From NCBI RefSeq assembly GCF_040412425.1, contig NC_089788.1, forward strand, positions 63,038,720-63,102,719: a DNA stretch of 64,000 nt, given 5' to 3'. Shown piece by piece: positions 12,212-29,397 of the stretch. The stretch comes from Macrobrachium rosenbergii (Eukaryota > Arthropoda > Malacostraca > Decapoda > Palaemonidae). A program made the position numbers and the translations under genes. Under the pieces are notes generated by a model. It did not search any database and had not been told where the DNA came from. It saw nothing but the letters and a program-made list of their open reading frames with translations. Position 1 is the stretch's first letter; each line of letters begins with the position of its first letter.

Positions 12212-12824
12212 AAATATAACACTGCATTCCCTGATTTATTGTCAGTAAGGCTTAAGAGGTTCTTTTGGGGGTCGTGGTAGTATTAAGTTAGGCTAAGTTA
12301 GGTATAGGAAGATTGTTTTGGTGAACTTTAGTGGTAAGTAGGAAATAAGTTAGGTTAAGTATGATAAGATGGTAATTGCTAAACTGTGGCAAATGTAAAT
12401 AAGATTAGGATAAGGTTCTGTTTGAAGGTCTTCAAGCCACTGTAATATTAAGGTAATAAATTAGGTTAAGGAAAGTCAGAGTTTCATTTAGTAACCTTCA
12501 GATCTGTTCCCAACATCCTGCACCAGTTGTATCAAATAAAAAAAGCCCTACAACAGCCAAATACAAATTTATCAATAAAAAATTCAGTAGCAAAAACACA
12601 TTCTTAAATATACAAGAAAATCTTTCACACGAAGAGATTGACCATAAATATATGCCACGCAAGTTACAAATTGGCGTTGCAAGTCCAAGTAAAAGTCATT
12701 ATGGAGCAATAACCACTGCCCATTATACAATTAAACGCATTATTCTACTTTCCCTAGCGTTTTCGCCCGTGCCTTCAGGTAAATTATTCTCTTTTGTTAG
12801 CGTCAAAATATACATAAAAACGTT

Positions 12825-12826
<2 letters not shown>
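12212..12826. other. Unique stretch with scattered TTAGG words
   Basis: Isolated GTTAGG/ATTAGG words occur at 12285-12470 (AAGTTAGGCTAAGTTAGG, AAGTTAGGTTAAG, ATTAGGTTAAGG). They are not a tandem (TTAGG)n array. No coding region is seen. Confidence 0.5.
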
Positions 12827-12877
<51 letters not shown>

Positions 12878-12885
12878 TGTGTGTG
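12827..12885. repeat. (GA)n-(GT)n microsatellite
   Basis: GA run to about 12875 followed by a short GT run. Confidence 0.95.
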
Positions 12886-13412
12886 GGTGTGAAGCACAAT
12901 TCTGAATTTGACAAATACAGAAAAAAAGTTGCAGAAAAAGAAACTTCTTTTACATTATTTGTGAATCCAAAAATATACAAATGAAATTACGTCACAGACG
13001 CAAACCTCGTTTTGCCTCAATATAACTGAGTAGATCTAACTCCGCCATTCAAATAAAAGCGGCGAAAATAGGTATCTCGCTTAAAACACTACACGTACGC
13101 AAATCTTGCGGACATAAACCGAGAGAAACCATGAAGAAGAAGAAGAAGAAGCAGCAGCGAGGGAGACACGAGAGGAATCACACTTCATCGTGCGGTGATC
13201 TAATTGATTGCCAAATCGTCACTTTGCGTGACAGGTTAAGTGAAGATACAACACTTTAAGGTGTTTTCTCTTTTGTTCTGACGAAGTCTTCCACGGCTGG
13301 CGAGCCGTCACGTTCTACGTAGCGATAAAAACAAGTATTAGGAATGTTCAAGATACTTCAAGGTGCAAGGTAACTAGAAGAAAGCTATTTGTTGGATTAC
13401 TGCTACGGTGTT

Positions 13413-13454
<42 letters not shown>

Positions 13455-14482
13455 ATAGCAGTAATATGCAACTAAAAAAGCAAATGACAAAATAATAATA
13501 AAAAATTAAAGGATGACATGTTATTTTTGCTGAAGAAATTTTGATCGGGGGTCGTTAAAATAATTTTACAGATAATAAGTATCGGGATATATTCACCCAT
13601 GTTTCAGTAGTTTTCGAATATCCATAACTATTAAACTACTGGACCGACGGAGGACACATATTCTGTAACTCAACTTGGTGTGTATCAGCTAAAAGTTTTT
13701 GATGAATCGATACTTCGTTTGGTGGTGGTCACTGATTTGGAGTTTCCGTTCTGATTTAATATGGCCCTACTGGGTAGCCCATTTCGAAGTTCTTATTTTC
13801 GACACTGCCAGTTCTACAAGGTCAAAGTTCAAAAAAGCGACCTGAATTGCTATTTATTCAACTATAAATATTCAAAATAATTATTCTACTGAGCAGACGA
13901 AAAGCTTCTGGCGAAAGTGCTATAGAACTAAAGGTGCAAAGATACTGTTTATTAGTCCATTCAATGGACTTTGCTGGATAGGATAGCAACATAAAGTGAT
14001 TCAGGAGACCCTTTGTACCTTTCATTCTCTTACTATGATTCTTTGTGGAGCCAGTTCTAGTTTCGTTAATTCTAAGGAAGAACTCCTCACAAAGATGTTT
14101 ATTATTGAATTTCTTGACTGAACAATACAGCAAATGGTGCACTCATGTTGTACAGGTGAGATACCTTGAATAATTTACAGAAATAATGTGATAAATTTGT
14201 CGTCTCTTGTTTAGGTTTTTACTTTAATCTCCGAGGGGCTGGTACTAAACACCGCGTTCCAAGGAGCTTTTCTACGTAAAAATATAAACAAAGGACATTA
14301 AATTTCCCATATTATTTTGGTAAAATTTTCAAGTTACCTCATCTGTACTGCATCATATAAACCTTTGCTATTTTATGTCAAAAATTTTCATTATTAAACA
14401 ATATCTCCGTGCGAAGCTCTTCATTAGAATTACCCTAGTTTCTATCACCCAAATGGTGAAAGTTGTTATAAAGTTGACGTTC

Positions 14483-14485
<3 letters not shown>
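12886..14485. other. Unique stretch with minor repeats
   Basis: (GAA)n at 13134-13152 and (GA)n at 13415-13452. The 13160-13330 part has mixed composition but no extended frame. A 94-codon minus-strand frame at 13858-14142 is unrecognised. Confidence 0.5.
13415..13452. repeat. (GA)n microsatellite
   Basis: GA run of about 19 units. Confidence 0.95.

Positions 14486-14535
<50 letters not shown>
14486..14535. repeat. (AAT)n microsatellite
   Basis: About 16 AAT units. It gives poly-Tyr or poly-Asn in translated frames. Confidence 0.97.
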
Positions 14536-14536
<1 letters not shown>

Positions 14537-14578
14537 CAATAAGTCTTGAAACACACGGCAAAATCATTTAGAAATCAC

Positions 14579-14620
14579 AAAAAAAAAAAAAAAAAAAAAA
14601 TCATTTATATAAATAATGAA

Positions 14621-14657
<37 letters not shown>
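14579..14657. repeat. poly(A) and (TA)n
   Basis: A run 14579-14600, then (TA)n at 14624-14657. Confidence 0.93.
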
Positions 14658-14660
<3 letters not shown>

Positions 14661-14864
14661 CATTAAAGATAATTCATTTAAGAAAATTCATTTTGTGAGT
14701 ATGAACCGGGCTCAGATTCACCCCACGCCCGAGCAATCTCTAGCTCACAGCCAATGATACAAACAAACGGCCAAATCAATTTAGTCGTTTCTCAAGAGTT
14801 GTCTGATGCAAGAAGATGAGACCAGACCGACAACATATGGTTGTTGCTCGTACGTTCGCAAAAG

Positions 14865-14868
<4 letters not shown>

Positions 14869-14935
<67 letters not shown>

Positions 14936-14999
14936 GGAAGGGAAGGTCACCAAAGAACAGTTCGTTGTCTCATTCTCCACTGATGACCAAGCGGAGTGT

Positions 15000-15048
<49 letters not shown>
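14869..15048. repeat. (GA)n ... (TCTG)n-(CT)n pair
   Basis: GA at 14869-14933. After about 65 bases of unique sequence come TCTG units at 15000-15020 and CT to 15048. The complementary GA and CT runs could pair. Confidence 0.95.
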
Positions 15049-15051
<3 letters not shown>

Positions 15052-15196
15052 ACTGGATGTCGGTTAATGAATAATTGAGTTTTACTGAGGCGCCATTCAG
15101 GGCCTTTGCTCTTCCTTCTTATCTTACCTATTATTGTCTCATTACAAGTTTGCGTGCTGTGGGTAAGACGTATACTTGTAAGGTAACTAACTGGCT

Positions 15197-15198
<2 letters not shown>

Positions 15199-15241
<43 letters not shown>
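15199..15241. repeat. (GA)n microsatellite
   Basis: GA run of about 21 units. Confidence 0.97.
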
Positions 15242-15244
<3 letters not shown>

Positions 15245-15529
15245 TCCATTTACTTATTTTTGAAGGTACGACTACTGTTTGTATTTTGCAACCTAACCTT
15301 CTCAAACTTGATTCGAATATTCTCGCAAAGGAAAAAATACAAAAAAAAATTAAACTATCTACATTTGCCTGAAATGAATCCAGTTCTCCTGCCTCACAAA
15401 ATGAAAGAATTTATCAATTGCGAACAATTATTTCCTGATGAAAGTAATCCGTTTCAATTTCTCCTGGGTTACAAGATAATGCAAATTCCGATCATGGTAA
15501 AGAAAAACTTCCCTACCGTAAAGAAAGGA
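15242..15529. other. Unique stretch, nothing recognised
   Basis: A 101-codon plus-strand frame covers 15242-15547. It begins inside the GA repeat edge and ends inside the next SINE-B, so it spans unrelated elements and is not a gene. Confidence 0.5.
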
Positions 15530-15788
15530 ATGAAATATAAAATTTAGGCAAAGTTCTAGGACCTACGAGGCCATTCAGCGCTGAGAGGGAAACTGAGGAT
15601 AAAAAGGTTTGCACTATGATTATTGTTAGCAGACGGCGGGAAGTAAGATGGAAGAAAGAGAATATGTTCAGAGGAACAGTCTAAGGAATGAAAGGGGTTG
15701 CAGCTAGGGGCCGATGGGACGCTGCAAAGAACCTCAAGTAATACCTACGGTGGATTACGTGAGGTGCACTGGCGGCACTACACCCCAA
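15530..15788 (+). mobile_element. SINE-B copy 3 (internally deleted)
   Basis: Starts at GAATGAAATATAAAATTTAG. The block between AAAAAGGTTTG and GCACTATGA is shorter than in other copies (the ACAGGAGGAAAACC part is missing). The 3' half is intact through AAAGGGGTTGCAGCTAGGGG to GAGGTGCACTGGCGGCACTA. Confidence 0.85.
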
Positions 15789-16231
15789 TGGTGGCCTACC
15801 GTAAAGGAACCCTACTACAGTCTCCGGTCAATCATGACCTCTCAACACCTGTCCAGAATCCCTCGTCAGACTTGACACCTCCAGTGAACAGTCTGCAACC
15901 AGTTGATCGTATCCAACCGTAAACAGTTAGTTCCCCTACTGGTCACAAAATAAAATTACATTTTTTTTTCTGTCAAGTTTATAAAGAACATGTTGCAACG
16001 AAAGGTATGGATTACTTTTGTCTGACTGAACATCACCAGTAGTTGTGAATTTATTTGGATATGGAAAAAAAGGAATGACCATAAAGTTTTCCACAGACGG
16101 ACCTAGAACCTTTACCGTCCATGCGACTCTTGACATTTGGGCTTTCCTGAAAATTCAGTATACGTCTTCTGACCTAAGCAGTAATTTAGCAGTGATACCT
16201 GTTTGTTAATCGACTGTGTGTTACCCTGGGG

Positions 16232-16232
<1 letters not shown>
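15789..16232. other. Unique stretch, nothing recognised
   Basis: About 440 bases of non-repetitive sequence with a short T run at 15961. No coding signal. Confidence 0.5.

Positions 16233-16296
<64 letters not shown>
16233..16296. repeat. (GA)n microsatellite
   Basis: GA run of about 32 units. Confidence 0.97.
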
Positions 16297-16298
<2 letters not shown>

Positions 16299-17764
16299 AA
16301 TAACACACGAAATGATCAGTACTCTGTGAACAGCTATGCTATCACATTATAGTCATGAACGGACGAGCCTCAGAAATATACCCTTTGCCCGAAGGGCATT
16401 TAAAGCGACTATTTCCAAGTGATCTTCATTATTCCTTGAAGCTTAAGAACACACAGCAGCGAACAGCACCAAGTCTGACGGTCACCCGCAATCCCGTCCG
16501 TCATCATTAACAAGAAGGTTTCCAGCGGAAACGACTGACATGCTGATCATTACATGGAACAGTAGTATTTATAAAAGGAGAGACTACAAAAAAAATGTGG
16601 AATAAATAAAAACTGTTTTGACATCACGTTCATGATTACATAAAGTAGCAGTTACAAAGAACGGTATCAATAACAAATGTAAGGACACCTTGCTCACTAT
16701 TACTGACCACAACAGCCTTTAAAATCGAGGGACCATGTCTAAAAGTAATATTTTATTGCAGCAAAAAACTTCAATTCGGTGATTCCTATTTACAATCTCC
16801 ACTATTGTAAGCTAGGCAAGTTTGAAGCTTTATGTATAGTCTTGCAGTTTTATGAAGTAAAGACTGTTCGTTCTTTGTTTTTATAAAGCAAATTGTTCGT
16901 TTTTGTTTTTATAGGGTAAAGATTATTAATTTTTTGTTATTCTATCATTTGATGTCGCCGCTGAATGTGCGACAGATCACAGATACAGGTTATAGTAATA
17001 CGCAAAATTTCATGTAGATACTACGTTTCACTGTAAGATACAACAATACCTGCTACTGGGACAGCTAGCACTAGTAGCGTAGCAGTAGTAGGTTTAATTG
17101 AATAGCAATGTTAATGTCATCACTGACTCAAGTACCGACAATAGTTTTAGTAGCAGTAGTAGTTAGGAACATCAGTAATAGACTTGCTCACAGCTTCTCT
17201 TCACAGATAGGATCATTGAATTTTGTACAAGACAGGCATGCTAGTGAAACTGACAGACAATCAGACATACAATCAAACGAATACGAGCAATGAAAATTAC
17301 GATAAAGGAGAAAGAAATACAAAAACAATACAAATCTTAACTATTCCACTGTGAAAGCAGAAGCAAAACTTTTATAAATTAATATGAACCAAAAACAGGG
17401 CACACGTAAACATATAAAAAAACACGAAAAATACGGAAAATTCCCGGTAAATATACGTAATACTCATCTCGGACTACTGACAAAATTATACGAAATTAAA
17501 CCAATTTTTTTTTAAATCTACGGGACCTAAAAAAAAAAAAAATAAGAGTGGACCTCGTGCTTCTCAACGAAAGCTGCCCATATTTCCTTTAACACGTTAT
17601 CAAAATATTTTTTCCTATTACATTATATACCATCAACAAACGACAGTTGTCAAAGCCAGTTTACCCTACTTGAATACACATCAATATAAATATTAAGATA
17701 ATAAAGGACATTATTATTATTATTACTGACATCTGCTCTCATACCAGATTACACGTTGGATTAA
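16297..17764. other. Unique AT-rich stretch, no gene seen
   Basis: About 1.5 kb. Loosely repeated ATAAAGCAAATTGTTCGTT-type phrases occur at 16855-16930, and CAGTAGTAG words at 17060-17165. Frames do not exceed 61 codons. Confidence 0.55.
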
Positions 17765-17765
17765 A

Positions 17766-18061
17766 CTGAATATAGAATTTAGGCCAAAGGTCAAGGCACT
17801 GGGACCTATGAGGTCATTCAGCGCTGAAACGGAAACTGACAGTAAAAGTTTGAAAGGTGCAACAGGAAGAAAACCTCGCAGTTGCACTATGAACCAACTG
17901 TTAGAAGAGGGTGGAAAGTAAGATGGAAGAAAGAGAAAGGAGGTACAGTAAAAGGAACGAAAGGGGTTACAGCTACGGGCGGTAGGGACGCTGCAAAAAA
18001 CCTTAAGTAATACCTACAGTGCACCGCACGAGGTACACTGACGGCACTACCCCTTACGGGG
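17766..18061 (+). mobile_element. SINE-B copy 4
   Basis: Near-complete copy from ACTGAATATAGAATTTAGGC to CACTACCCCTTACGGGG, with the 3' hairpin phrase GTGCACCGCACGAGGTACAC. Confidence 0.9.
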
Positions 18062-18474
18062 AATTAAACGTTGGACGTAGTACAATTATCATCTTTATTG
18101 ATACCGTTATTAGCAGCGTTGTTGTCGTTCCAACACATCCACCCACCAACCTTCCAGGTGAAGTAAAACAGTCGTCATCCCAAAGACCTCTCCACCTTGA
18201 AATTCACTCCCCGAGTGACCCACAAACTCACGATGAACAAATTAGGATGAGAACATACTAAAACATGCCTTCAAAAACCCCCCTCTAAATAATTGCTCAC
18301 CTGACCTGTTGACCCGACATGACCTTAACGAGGTAATCTGAAAGGCCATCATGCAAAAGCGTTGGGAGCAATTATATACGTACTCCCCAGAACAACTTAG
18401 GAACAGGGGTCAGGGATCAAGCATCAAGTGAAGGTGTGAAGGCGTACCCACAACAACTTAAAAGAGAAGGTTGG

Positions 18475-18518
<44 letters not shown>

Positions 18519-18968
18519 GGAACAAGCTTTTACTGGGTTTCCTTATTGAATTTTTTTTTTCGTATCATAGTGAAGAGTAAGGCTACCTGCTATTTTTGTA
18601 GGTTTAGGAAAAAAGTTATTCACTCACTATTTCTCAAAAAAACGAAACACCCTTTGTTGTATCTCTGTCTTCAAAAAAAAAGAAAGAAACAAACAAACAA
18701 ACAACCACTTGATACCTCCGTTGAACGCTTAGCTTTATGCTGTTATATTTGAGCAATCCAACATGGCGCCGCCCTAGCCCCCACATCCCTTTCTTTTGAC
18801 TGTTTTTCTTTTCTATGGAGTCCAGGTAATATTCACGGCGGTACCTTTACATTCCGATTCACTGGCTTTATGGGATTTTCCTTTCGTCGAATCCAGGCAG
18901 AGTGGATGCCGATGTTAACACATTTTCCATGTAGATATTCACCGTAGCTCTCTCTCACTCTCTCCTTA
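18062..18968. other. Unique stretch with (CT)n
   Basis: (CT)n at 18479-18514. A plus-strand frame of 93 codons through the CT run is repeat-driven. Nothing else is recognised. Confidence 0.5.
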
Positions 18969-19281
18969 TGGATGGAATGGAATGGAATATAGAGTTTAGG
19001 CCAAAGGCCAATCACTGGGACCTATGAGGTCATTTAGCGCTGGAAAGGAAATTGAGAAAGGTAGGTTTGAAAGGTGTAACAGCAGGAAAACTTCGCTGTT
19101 GCACTTTGAAATAATTGTTAAGAGAGAGTGGATAGCAAGATGGAAGAGAGAACATGAAAGGAGGTACAGTAAAAGAAACAAAAGGGGTTGCAACTAGGGG
19201 CCGAAGAGACGCTGCAAAGAACCTTCAGTAACACCTACAGTGCACCATGTGAGGTGCACTGACGGCACTAACCCCCTACGG
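18969..19281 (+). mobile_element. SINE-B copy 5
   Basis: Starts with a GGAATGGAATGGAATATAGA-type 5' end, as copy 1 does, and finishes at CACTAACCCCCTACGGA. The 3' hairpin is clear: AGTGCACC then GGTGCACT, 8-base arms around a short loop. Confidence 0.92.
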
Positions 19282-19707
19282 AGCTCTCTCTTTATGAAGT
19301 ACCAAGAAATGTGCAATAGTCTTGGTCACTGAACAATGGCCTGGTGCCCACCCTTCTCATTCAGTTCATCGTGTACGATTTCATTCGATATGACAGCATT
19401 CATCACAACAGAAGGCACTGCGCCAACGGTCTATTCGTTAAAACTGGTTGTTATAACTACATAGCATATAATAATACTGATCTCTCTTATGAATATCAAT
19501 CTACTGTGGTAATGAAGCAGCTATAATAAAACATCAATCTACTTCGAGAGAAAGAATTTTGATTTCATGAAACCTGTTCAAGTGTCAAGCTATAATAAAA
19601 CATCAATCTTCTTCGAGAGAAAGAATTTTGATTTCATGAAACCTGTTAAGTGTCGTTCACTAATAATACCTTGATTTCAAAAATAATGATATGCAATCCC
19701 TTACCTA
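19282..19707. other. Unique stretch containing a 69-bp tandem duplication
   Basis: The unit beginning AGCTATAATAAAACATCAAT at 19519 recurs at 19588 with about two to three differences and an indel at its end. It ends near 19655. Two units only. Otherwise nothing recognised. Confidence 0.8.
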
Positions 19708-19930
19708 CAGGGCCGTCCAACCGCATGCCCGTGGGCCAAAATTGGCCCGTTTGATTTTGAAAGTGGCCCGCTAGAGAAAAATAAGTAAAAGTGTATTTCT
19801 CTTTTTTTTATATCTCTTTTTTTTATATCATAAAAATTAGATTTACCGCTCATCCTGAATAAAAGAAATATACCTTGCAAAATCAACAACTATAAAGAAG
19901 TTTCATTGGCGTTTGTTGTGTTACATCTTT

Positions 19931-20006
<76 letters not shown>

Positions 20007-20096
20007 CATACATACATACAGGTGGCCTGCATGAATCTTTGTTTTTTTTTTTTTTTTCACGAGTGGCCCTCAGACTAAACAACTTGGACGGCCCTG
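19708..20096. mobile_element. hAT-like MITE with 13-bp perfect terminal inverted repeats
   Basis: The left end CAGGGCCGTCCAA (19708-19720) and right end TTGGACGGCCCTG (20084-20096) are exact reverse complements. The CAGGG start is typical of hAT-superfamily ends. The subterminal GGCCCGTTTGATTTTGAAAG / AGTGGCCCGC style is also seen in non-autonomous hAT elements. The flanking octamers CTTACCTA and CCTCACTA agree at five of eight positions, compatible with an old 8-bp target duplication. The interior holds (GT)n-(TA)n at 19930-20000 and a T run. No transposase. Confidence 0.78.
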
Positions 20097-20157
20097 CCTC
20101 ACTACTTTAATATCGAGAGGAAAGTTTTGGGAAAAAAATAATAAAATACTGATAACG

Positions 20158-20162
<5 letters not shown>

Positions 20163-20229
<67 letters not shown>
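20163..20229. repeat. (GA)n microsatellite
   Basis: GA run of about 33 units. Confidence 0.97.
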
Positions 20230-20232
<3 letters not shown>

Positions 20233-20472
20233 TAAAAAATTTTTCTTTCTCTGCATTCTGTTTTCCCTTCTAACTCGACTCTAATGTTTACACTTATGTA
20301 ATGACATCAATCTAACGATTTTATTTGCCCAAAAACTATTGGTTACGAACAGCACATGTAACTGGTCTGCGTTTCATATTATTCTGAATTAGACAACATG
20401 ATAGGAAACACTGGATCACTGGAAGTCTAAATGTAGAGGTACAATATGAAAACTAGAAAATGTGTTAACTTA

Positions 20473-20512
<40 letters not shown>

Positions 20513-20620
20513 TGAGACAAGGAAGAATTTGACTAAAGCTTATATGCAATATATATATACATACATATATATATATATATAATACACACATATATATATA
20601 TACACATATACATGTATATA

Positions 20621-20660
<40 letters not shown>

Positions 20661-21079
20661 GTGTGTGCGCGTCTGTAAATTTTTAACTAGCCATGTAACT
20701 GTCGGATATTTTGCACGTGCGGCATCTTTCATCTATGGTGGACTATGGTAAAAACTACGCGCTGCTGTAAAACCCGTTCTAATATACAAGACAATCCACA
20801 GCAAATTTACGAGACCAAAGCTTCTGAGGCAACGCTAAATAACTTCAAGAATCGTTGACTGAAAGCGACCGCCTCCACACAAAACCCGAACACAAATGGG
20901 TTGAACCCTTTGGTCTTTATACCACAAACCGCTTCTTTATTTTTCTCAACTCAAAAAGAAAGATAAAGAACTTTCTTCTCTTCAAGAAACAATAGAAATT
21001 CATTCTTAACAAATTAGTTGTTTATACTCTCCCTCCTTCACACTATGAAATGAAAGTTAGCTTTTCTAAAAAGAAAAAA
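20230..21079. other. Unique sequence with TA/GT and T-run repeats
   Basis: (TA)n at 20470-20495 joined to a T run to 20513. Interrupted (TA)n/(CA)n lies at 20549-20622 and (GT)n at 20627-20668. The remainder is unremarkable. Confidence 0.6.
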
Positions 21080-21104
21080 AAAATAATAATAAAAAAATAA
21101 AAAA

Positions 21105-21147
<43 letters not shown>

Positions 21148-21253
21148 CTTGAAACTTCAATAAAAATGAGTTTTCTCTAATATAGGACAGTCTTCAGCTT
21201 TTAACAGCCGTCAATAACCCTGTTAATTATAATAATGGATAACTCCTAATGAA

Positions 21254-21288
<35 letters not shown>

Positions 21289-21290
21289 AT
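21080..21290. repeat. (AAT)n and (AAAT)n microsatellites
   Basis: (AAT)n at about 21080-21146, then after about 100 bases (AAAT)n at 21250-21290. Confidence 0.95.
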
Positions 21291-21596
21291 CAACTCAATT
21301 AATCACTGTCTCATATACAAAGTGTTTTACGAACTTCAGAAATAAAAGTCTTTATTCCTTGCATGTAAAACATAAATGATGCAACCTATATCAACAACGA
21401 AAAAAAAAAAACGTTTGACTGAAAATAAAAGCAGAAGCTGCGCTTAGAAAAAAAAATAAAACACGTAAACAAAAACGCAAACACACACACTCACGATTTA
21501 AGTATCAAAACAGAAAAAATAATCTTCACAAAGACAAATTTTCTTTTCTCAAAAAATAGAAGAAAAACCCTCAGCCAAAAAGAAATAAAAGCCACG

Positions 21597-21628
<32 letters not shown>

Positions 21629-23433
21629 TGAAGAAGAAAACGCACCCTGAAGCTTAAAGCAGTAAATCAAAGTTTTGGAGAATCCAGGACCATCAACCTT
21701 CAACTAAAAACGACACGGATTACCTCGTCCGTTACTTTGTCCCGAGATGCTTTTAGAAATCAAAGAGATTTTCAACGGTGAAGTTTCCTTCGCAGTGAAC
21801 TGAAATTGCTAAATAAATCGCTCAAAATGTACGAGTATAAGTATGATGAATGAGGGATACGTACGACCGTAAATATAAAAATAAAACATAAAAAACTTAT
21901 AATAAACCTATAATAGATCATTATGGAGTCTGTATGTACTTACAAAACCTGAAATTTACACACACACGATAGTGACGATAAAACATGATGGAATATATCA
22001 CTCTAAGTAAAGGAAGAGTAGATGATGAAACCTTGACCATAAATATTAATTAAAAAAGAACATGTTATATTTATGTTCTCAAAGCATGAAGGCATTTACC
22101 GAAAACATGCTCGAAAAAACACATAAATCTTAAGACAACATTTTATTCTGAAGTGTTTACGCATTTATTATTGGCATAAAAAACTGGAGCTGTTAGTTCG
22201 TCCATCACATGTATGTTTAAAAAAAAAACATACATACATACATCCCATCCCATTATTTCACTTTTTCGCGATTAAATAACCACAAAAAATTTATGACTGC
22301 AGTGTCCGAGTTGTGGAGAGGAAGTTTCATACATTTATCATAAGAACTCCAACTGGATTTATGTGAAACTTGACAAATATGTCAATACACAAGGCGAGTG
22401 TAATTGTTTCGTAAATAGAATTCGTAAAAGTCATAGTTGATTTTGCAAATAAAAATGTGAGCTGACTTTCAGAGAGCACAAGTGGGTCTGTCCAATCTCA
22501 TACCTCACACAGGACTCAAATTTTTCTATTTTTCCTCATTTACATATGTCCCAGAGTCTCCTACCTCCTTCTGGAAGCAGTCCTCTTGCTCGTACTTATG
22601 GAATTCCCAATAAATCCTACATTTCAAAGGAACCGCAACAAGTTCCACACGAATACACTTACGCAACGACAATAAATGCCATTGAACACTTGAAGTAAAT
22701 ACAGTAAATAAATGATATAGTACAATTTTCCCCATTCTGAACGGAAAATATTCACGAATTAATTATTTTTATTCTAATGCTTCAAATTTAAACACGTTAT
22801 CTGACGTTCTTTTCACAGTCTATAACCAAAACATACGTCAGTCGGAAAAATATAACCAACAGGGTAGTTTACTCATGCAATTAGGTCCGAGATGCTTGGT
22901 CTCCATTGTCCCCACCTGTCCATTAATGTCTTATTAATTTAAAAATATACTTTATCTTTCCTTCGCTATTCACACCTACTGTACATTCACCGCATGAACG
23001 CCATATTATTACCGATTTCATTTCCAAATTAATATATTCCACGTTTCATTCATTTTTACATCTGTTTACATGAGAGTCACGGCATGTGCTCACACGCAAG
23101 GACCACTGAAACGGGAACTGGAAGAGCGGCTGAATAAACAGAACTCTCGTGCACGATACACACGAAGTGTCGTGTATCGTACAGCTGCCGATTGGAATGC
23201 AACCTCCTCTTCGTTTTCCATTCTTTCACTTTAGTTCTCTTATTCTTTCTCTTTCGTTTTCTCATTCTTTTCATGCGCAACTGCTCTGAACTTGGGCTGA
23301 GAGTTTCCAGGAACATTTCAAAGCCAGCTTTCGAACAGGTGGCCTGTAATGAGTTTCAAAAGTTGAAATAAAAGAAATAACTGAAATTTCATGCAGATAA
23401 TATCACGCCTGAACTTCAGAAAGTCTGGAGAGT

Positions 23434-23435
<2 letters not shown>
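21291..23435. other. Unique AT-rich stretch, no gene seen
   Basis: About 2.1 kb. A run at 21601-21628. Frames are at most 79 codons; the 79-codon minus-strand frame near 23077-23316 is Arg/Lys rich because its complement is pyrimidine rich. No repeats of the dispersed families. Confidence 0.6.

Positions 23436-23491
<56 letters not shown>
23436..23491. repeat. (GA)n microsatellite
   Basis: GA run of about 27 units. Confidence 0.97.
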
Positions 23492-23494
<3 letters not shown>

Positions 23495-23642
23495 ATTTTG
23501 ACAAAAATAAACTAAACTAAGAAAGTTATTTTGTAGACACACTAAGGGAAATCAAAGATGTACCGCCTGCAAACTTTTTTTTAAAAATATTAAACAGAAA
23601 TATCTTACAGTAAAAAAAGGTGTACAAAACTTTTCCATAAAC

Positions 23643-23671
23643 ACGCGCGCACACACACACATATATATAAA

Positions 23672-23742
<71 letters not shown>
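23643..23742. repeat. (CA)n-(TA)n microsatellite
   Basis: Short CG/CA run then (TA)n from about 23676 to 23742. Confidence 0.96.

Positions 23743-28029
<4,287 letters not shown>

Positions 28030-28088
<59 letters not shown>
28030..28088. repeat. (GA)n microsatellite
   Basis: GA run of about 29 units. Confidence 0.97.
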
Positions 28089-28090
<2 letters not shown>

Positions 28091-28361
28091 CCGCAGTACA
28101 TTCACCAAACAGAAGGATTAATTTAATACCATCAACTGTAGTTAGAGGTGTTTAATACCGTGAAGCTCTCCACAACAACTATGATCACCGACAATTTTCG
28201 CACAAAGCTAATCCCATTTTGGCGCTAAATTCTCGCACGACACAGTCCATTATCGGCCGAAAATTTCGCACGAAATCCGATCCGAACTCAGGCCTGATTT
28301 CCATCACGAGAAGTGCCAGTTTCTCTCCAATTTCGCGTAACAAATGCATCATTTGATAGAT

Positions 28362-28638
28362 TTATAGATTTTAGGCATACGTGCCAAGCACTGGGGCAAC
28401 TAAATTGACAGCGAAAAGGTTTGAAAGGTGTAACAGGAGGAAAACCTCGCAGTCGCACTATGAATCAATTTTTAGGAGAGTGTGGACAGTAAGATAGAAG
28501 AAAGAGAATATGAACGGAGGTAGTAAAAGGAATGAAAGGGGTTGCAGCTAGGGGCCGAAGGGACGCTGCAAAGAACCTTAAGTAATGCCTACATTGCACC
28601 GCATGAGGTGCACTAACGGCGCTACCTCCCTACGGGGG
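28362..28638 (+). mobile_element. SINE-B copy 6
   Basis: The 5' part is eroded (TTTATAGATTTTAGGCATAC) and lacks the GACCTATGAGGTCATTCAGC block. From AGGTTTGAAAGGTGTAACAG onwards it is intact to CTACCTCCCTACGGGG, with the 3' hairpin phrase. Confidence 0.88.
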
Positions 28639-29397
28639 CAAATGTATCGATGGCGATTGGTCCCGTAATACCGATTAGTGCAAAACCATCTTCACAGTTC
28701 TTGTCTGACAGTTTCCACTGCCACGCTGTAAACAACTCTATATCTTCTGGGAACAGTAGTACTTCGGGATACTTTACACACTGGAGGATTCCCACTCGCG
28801 GGCTTGAATACACATGGCTGGGTTGACGCGATCGGACGGTTCCCTTCTGCTGGGAAGAACGGTATTGTAGGTTTCATTACTTAATTGCTGTTGTTATAAC
28901 GCTATTAGCTATATAATCATTATCAAATTACTAGTACTAAGGTTATTATTATAAAAAAAACATGCGCAATTTACAGTACCAATAACAACAACGTTCTTCT
29001 CCTTATTGTTATCAATGTATTTATGCCGGTGAAAATGACAGTATCATAAGAGAAAATCGAGACGTCAAGTTCCGACCCTAAGGACGTTACCTATCCCCCC
29101 CCCGCCCCTGAAGCTAAGACCAACGTCTCTTTATTCAGAAAACTTATCACAGACGCCTGTGGTCAGAGGCTGGCAGTAGACCGGACGACGTTAAAAACTT
29201 ATATCTACAAGTTGCGTTTTATTATAATGCGATAACTACTTACAATTCCAGTATCAATCAAAACCTTCCAATGAACAGAATGCATGCATAAGGAAAAGAA
29301 CAAAAGAGTAACAGGCAGGCAACTAAAAGCTATATGGATAAATGAAGATAAAGGGGAATAAAAACTATATAAATAAATGAAGATATAAATAAATACC
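28639..29397. other. Unique stretch, nothing recognised
   Basis: Two overlapping minus-strand frames (about 61-63 codons, 28622-28877) in different phases, unrecognised. A C run is at 29094-29103. Confidence 0.5.

Noticed and set aside
11908..12222. 104-codon minus-strand serine-rich frame
   Set aside because: It mirrors the Glu/Lys-rich plus-strand sequence; serine richness comes from the antisense of acidic codons, and no family is recognised.
12285..12470. Arthropod telomere repeat (TTAGG)n
   Set aside because: Only isolated GTTAGG/ATTAGG words are present, with no tandem run.
13858..14142. 94-codon minus-strand frame
   Set aside because: No recognisable domain, AT-rich composition, no flanking signals; consistent with chance.
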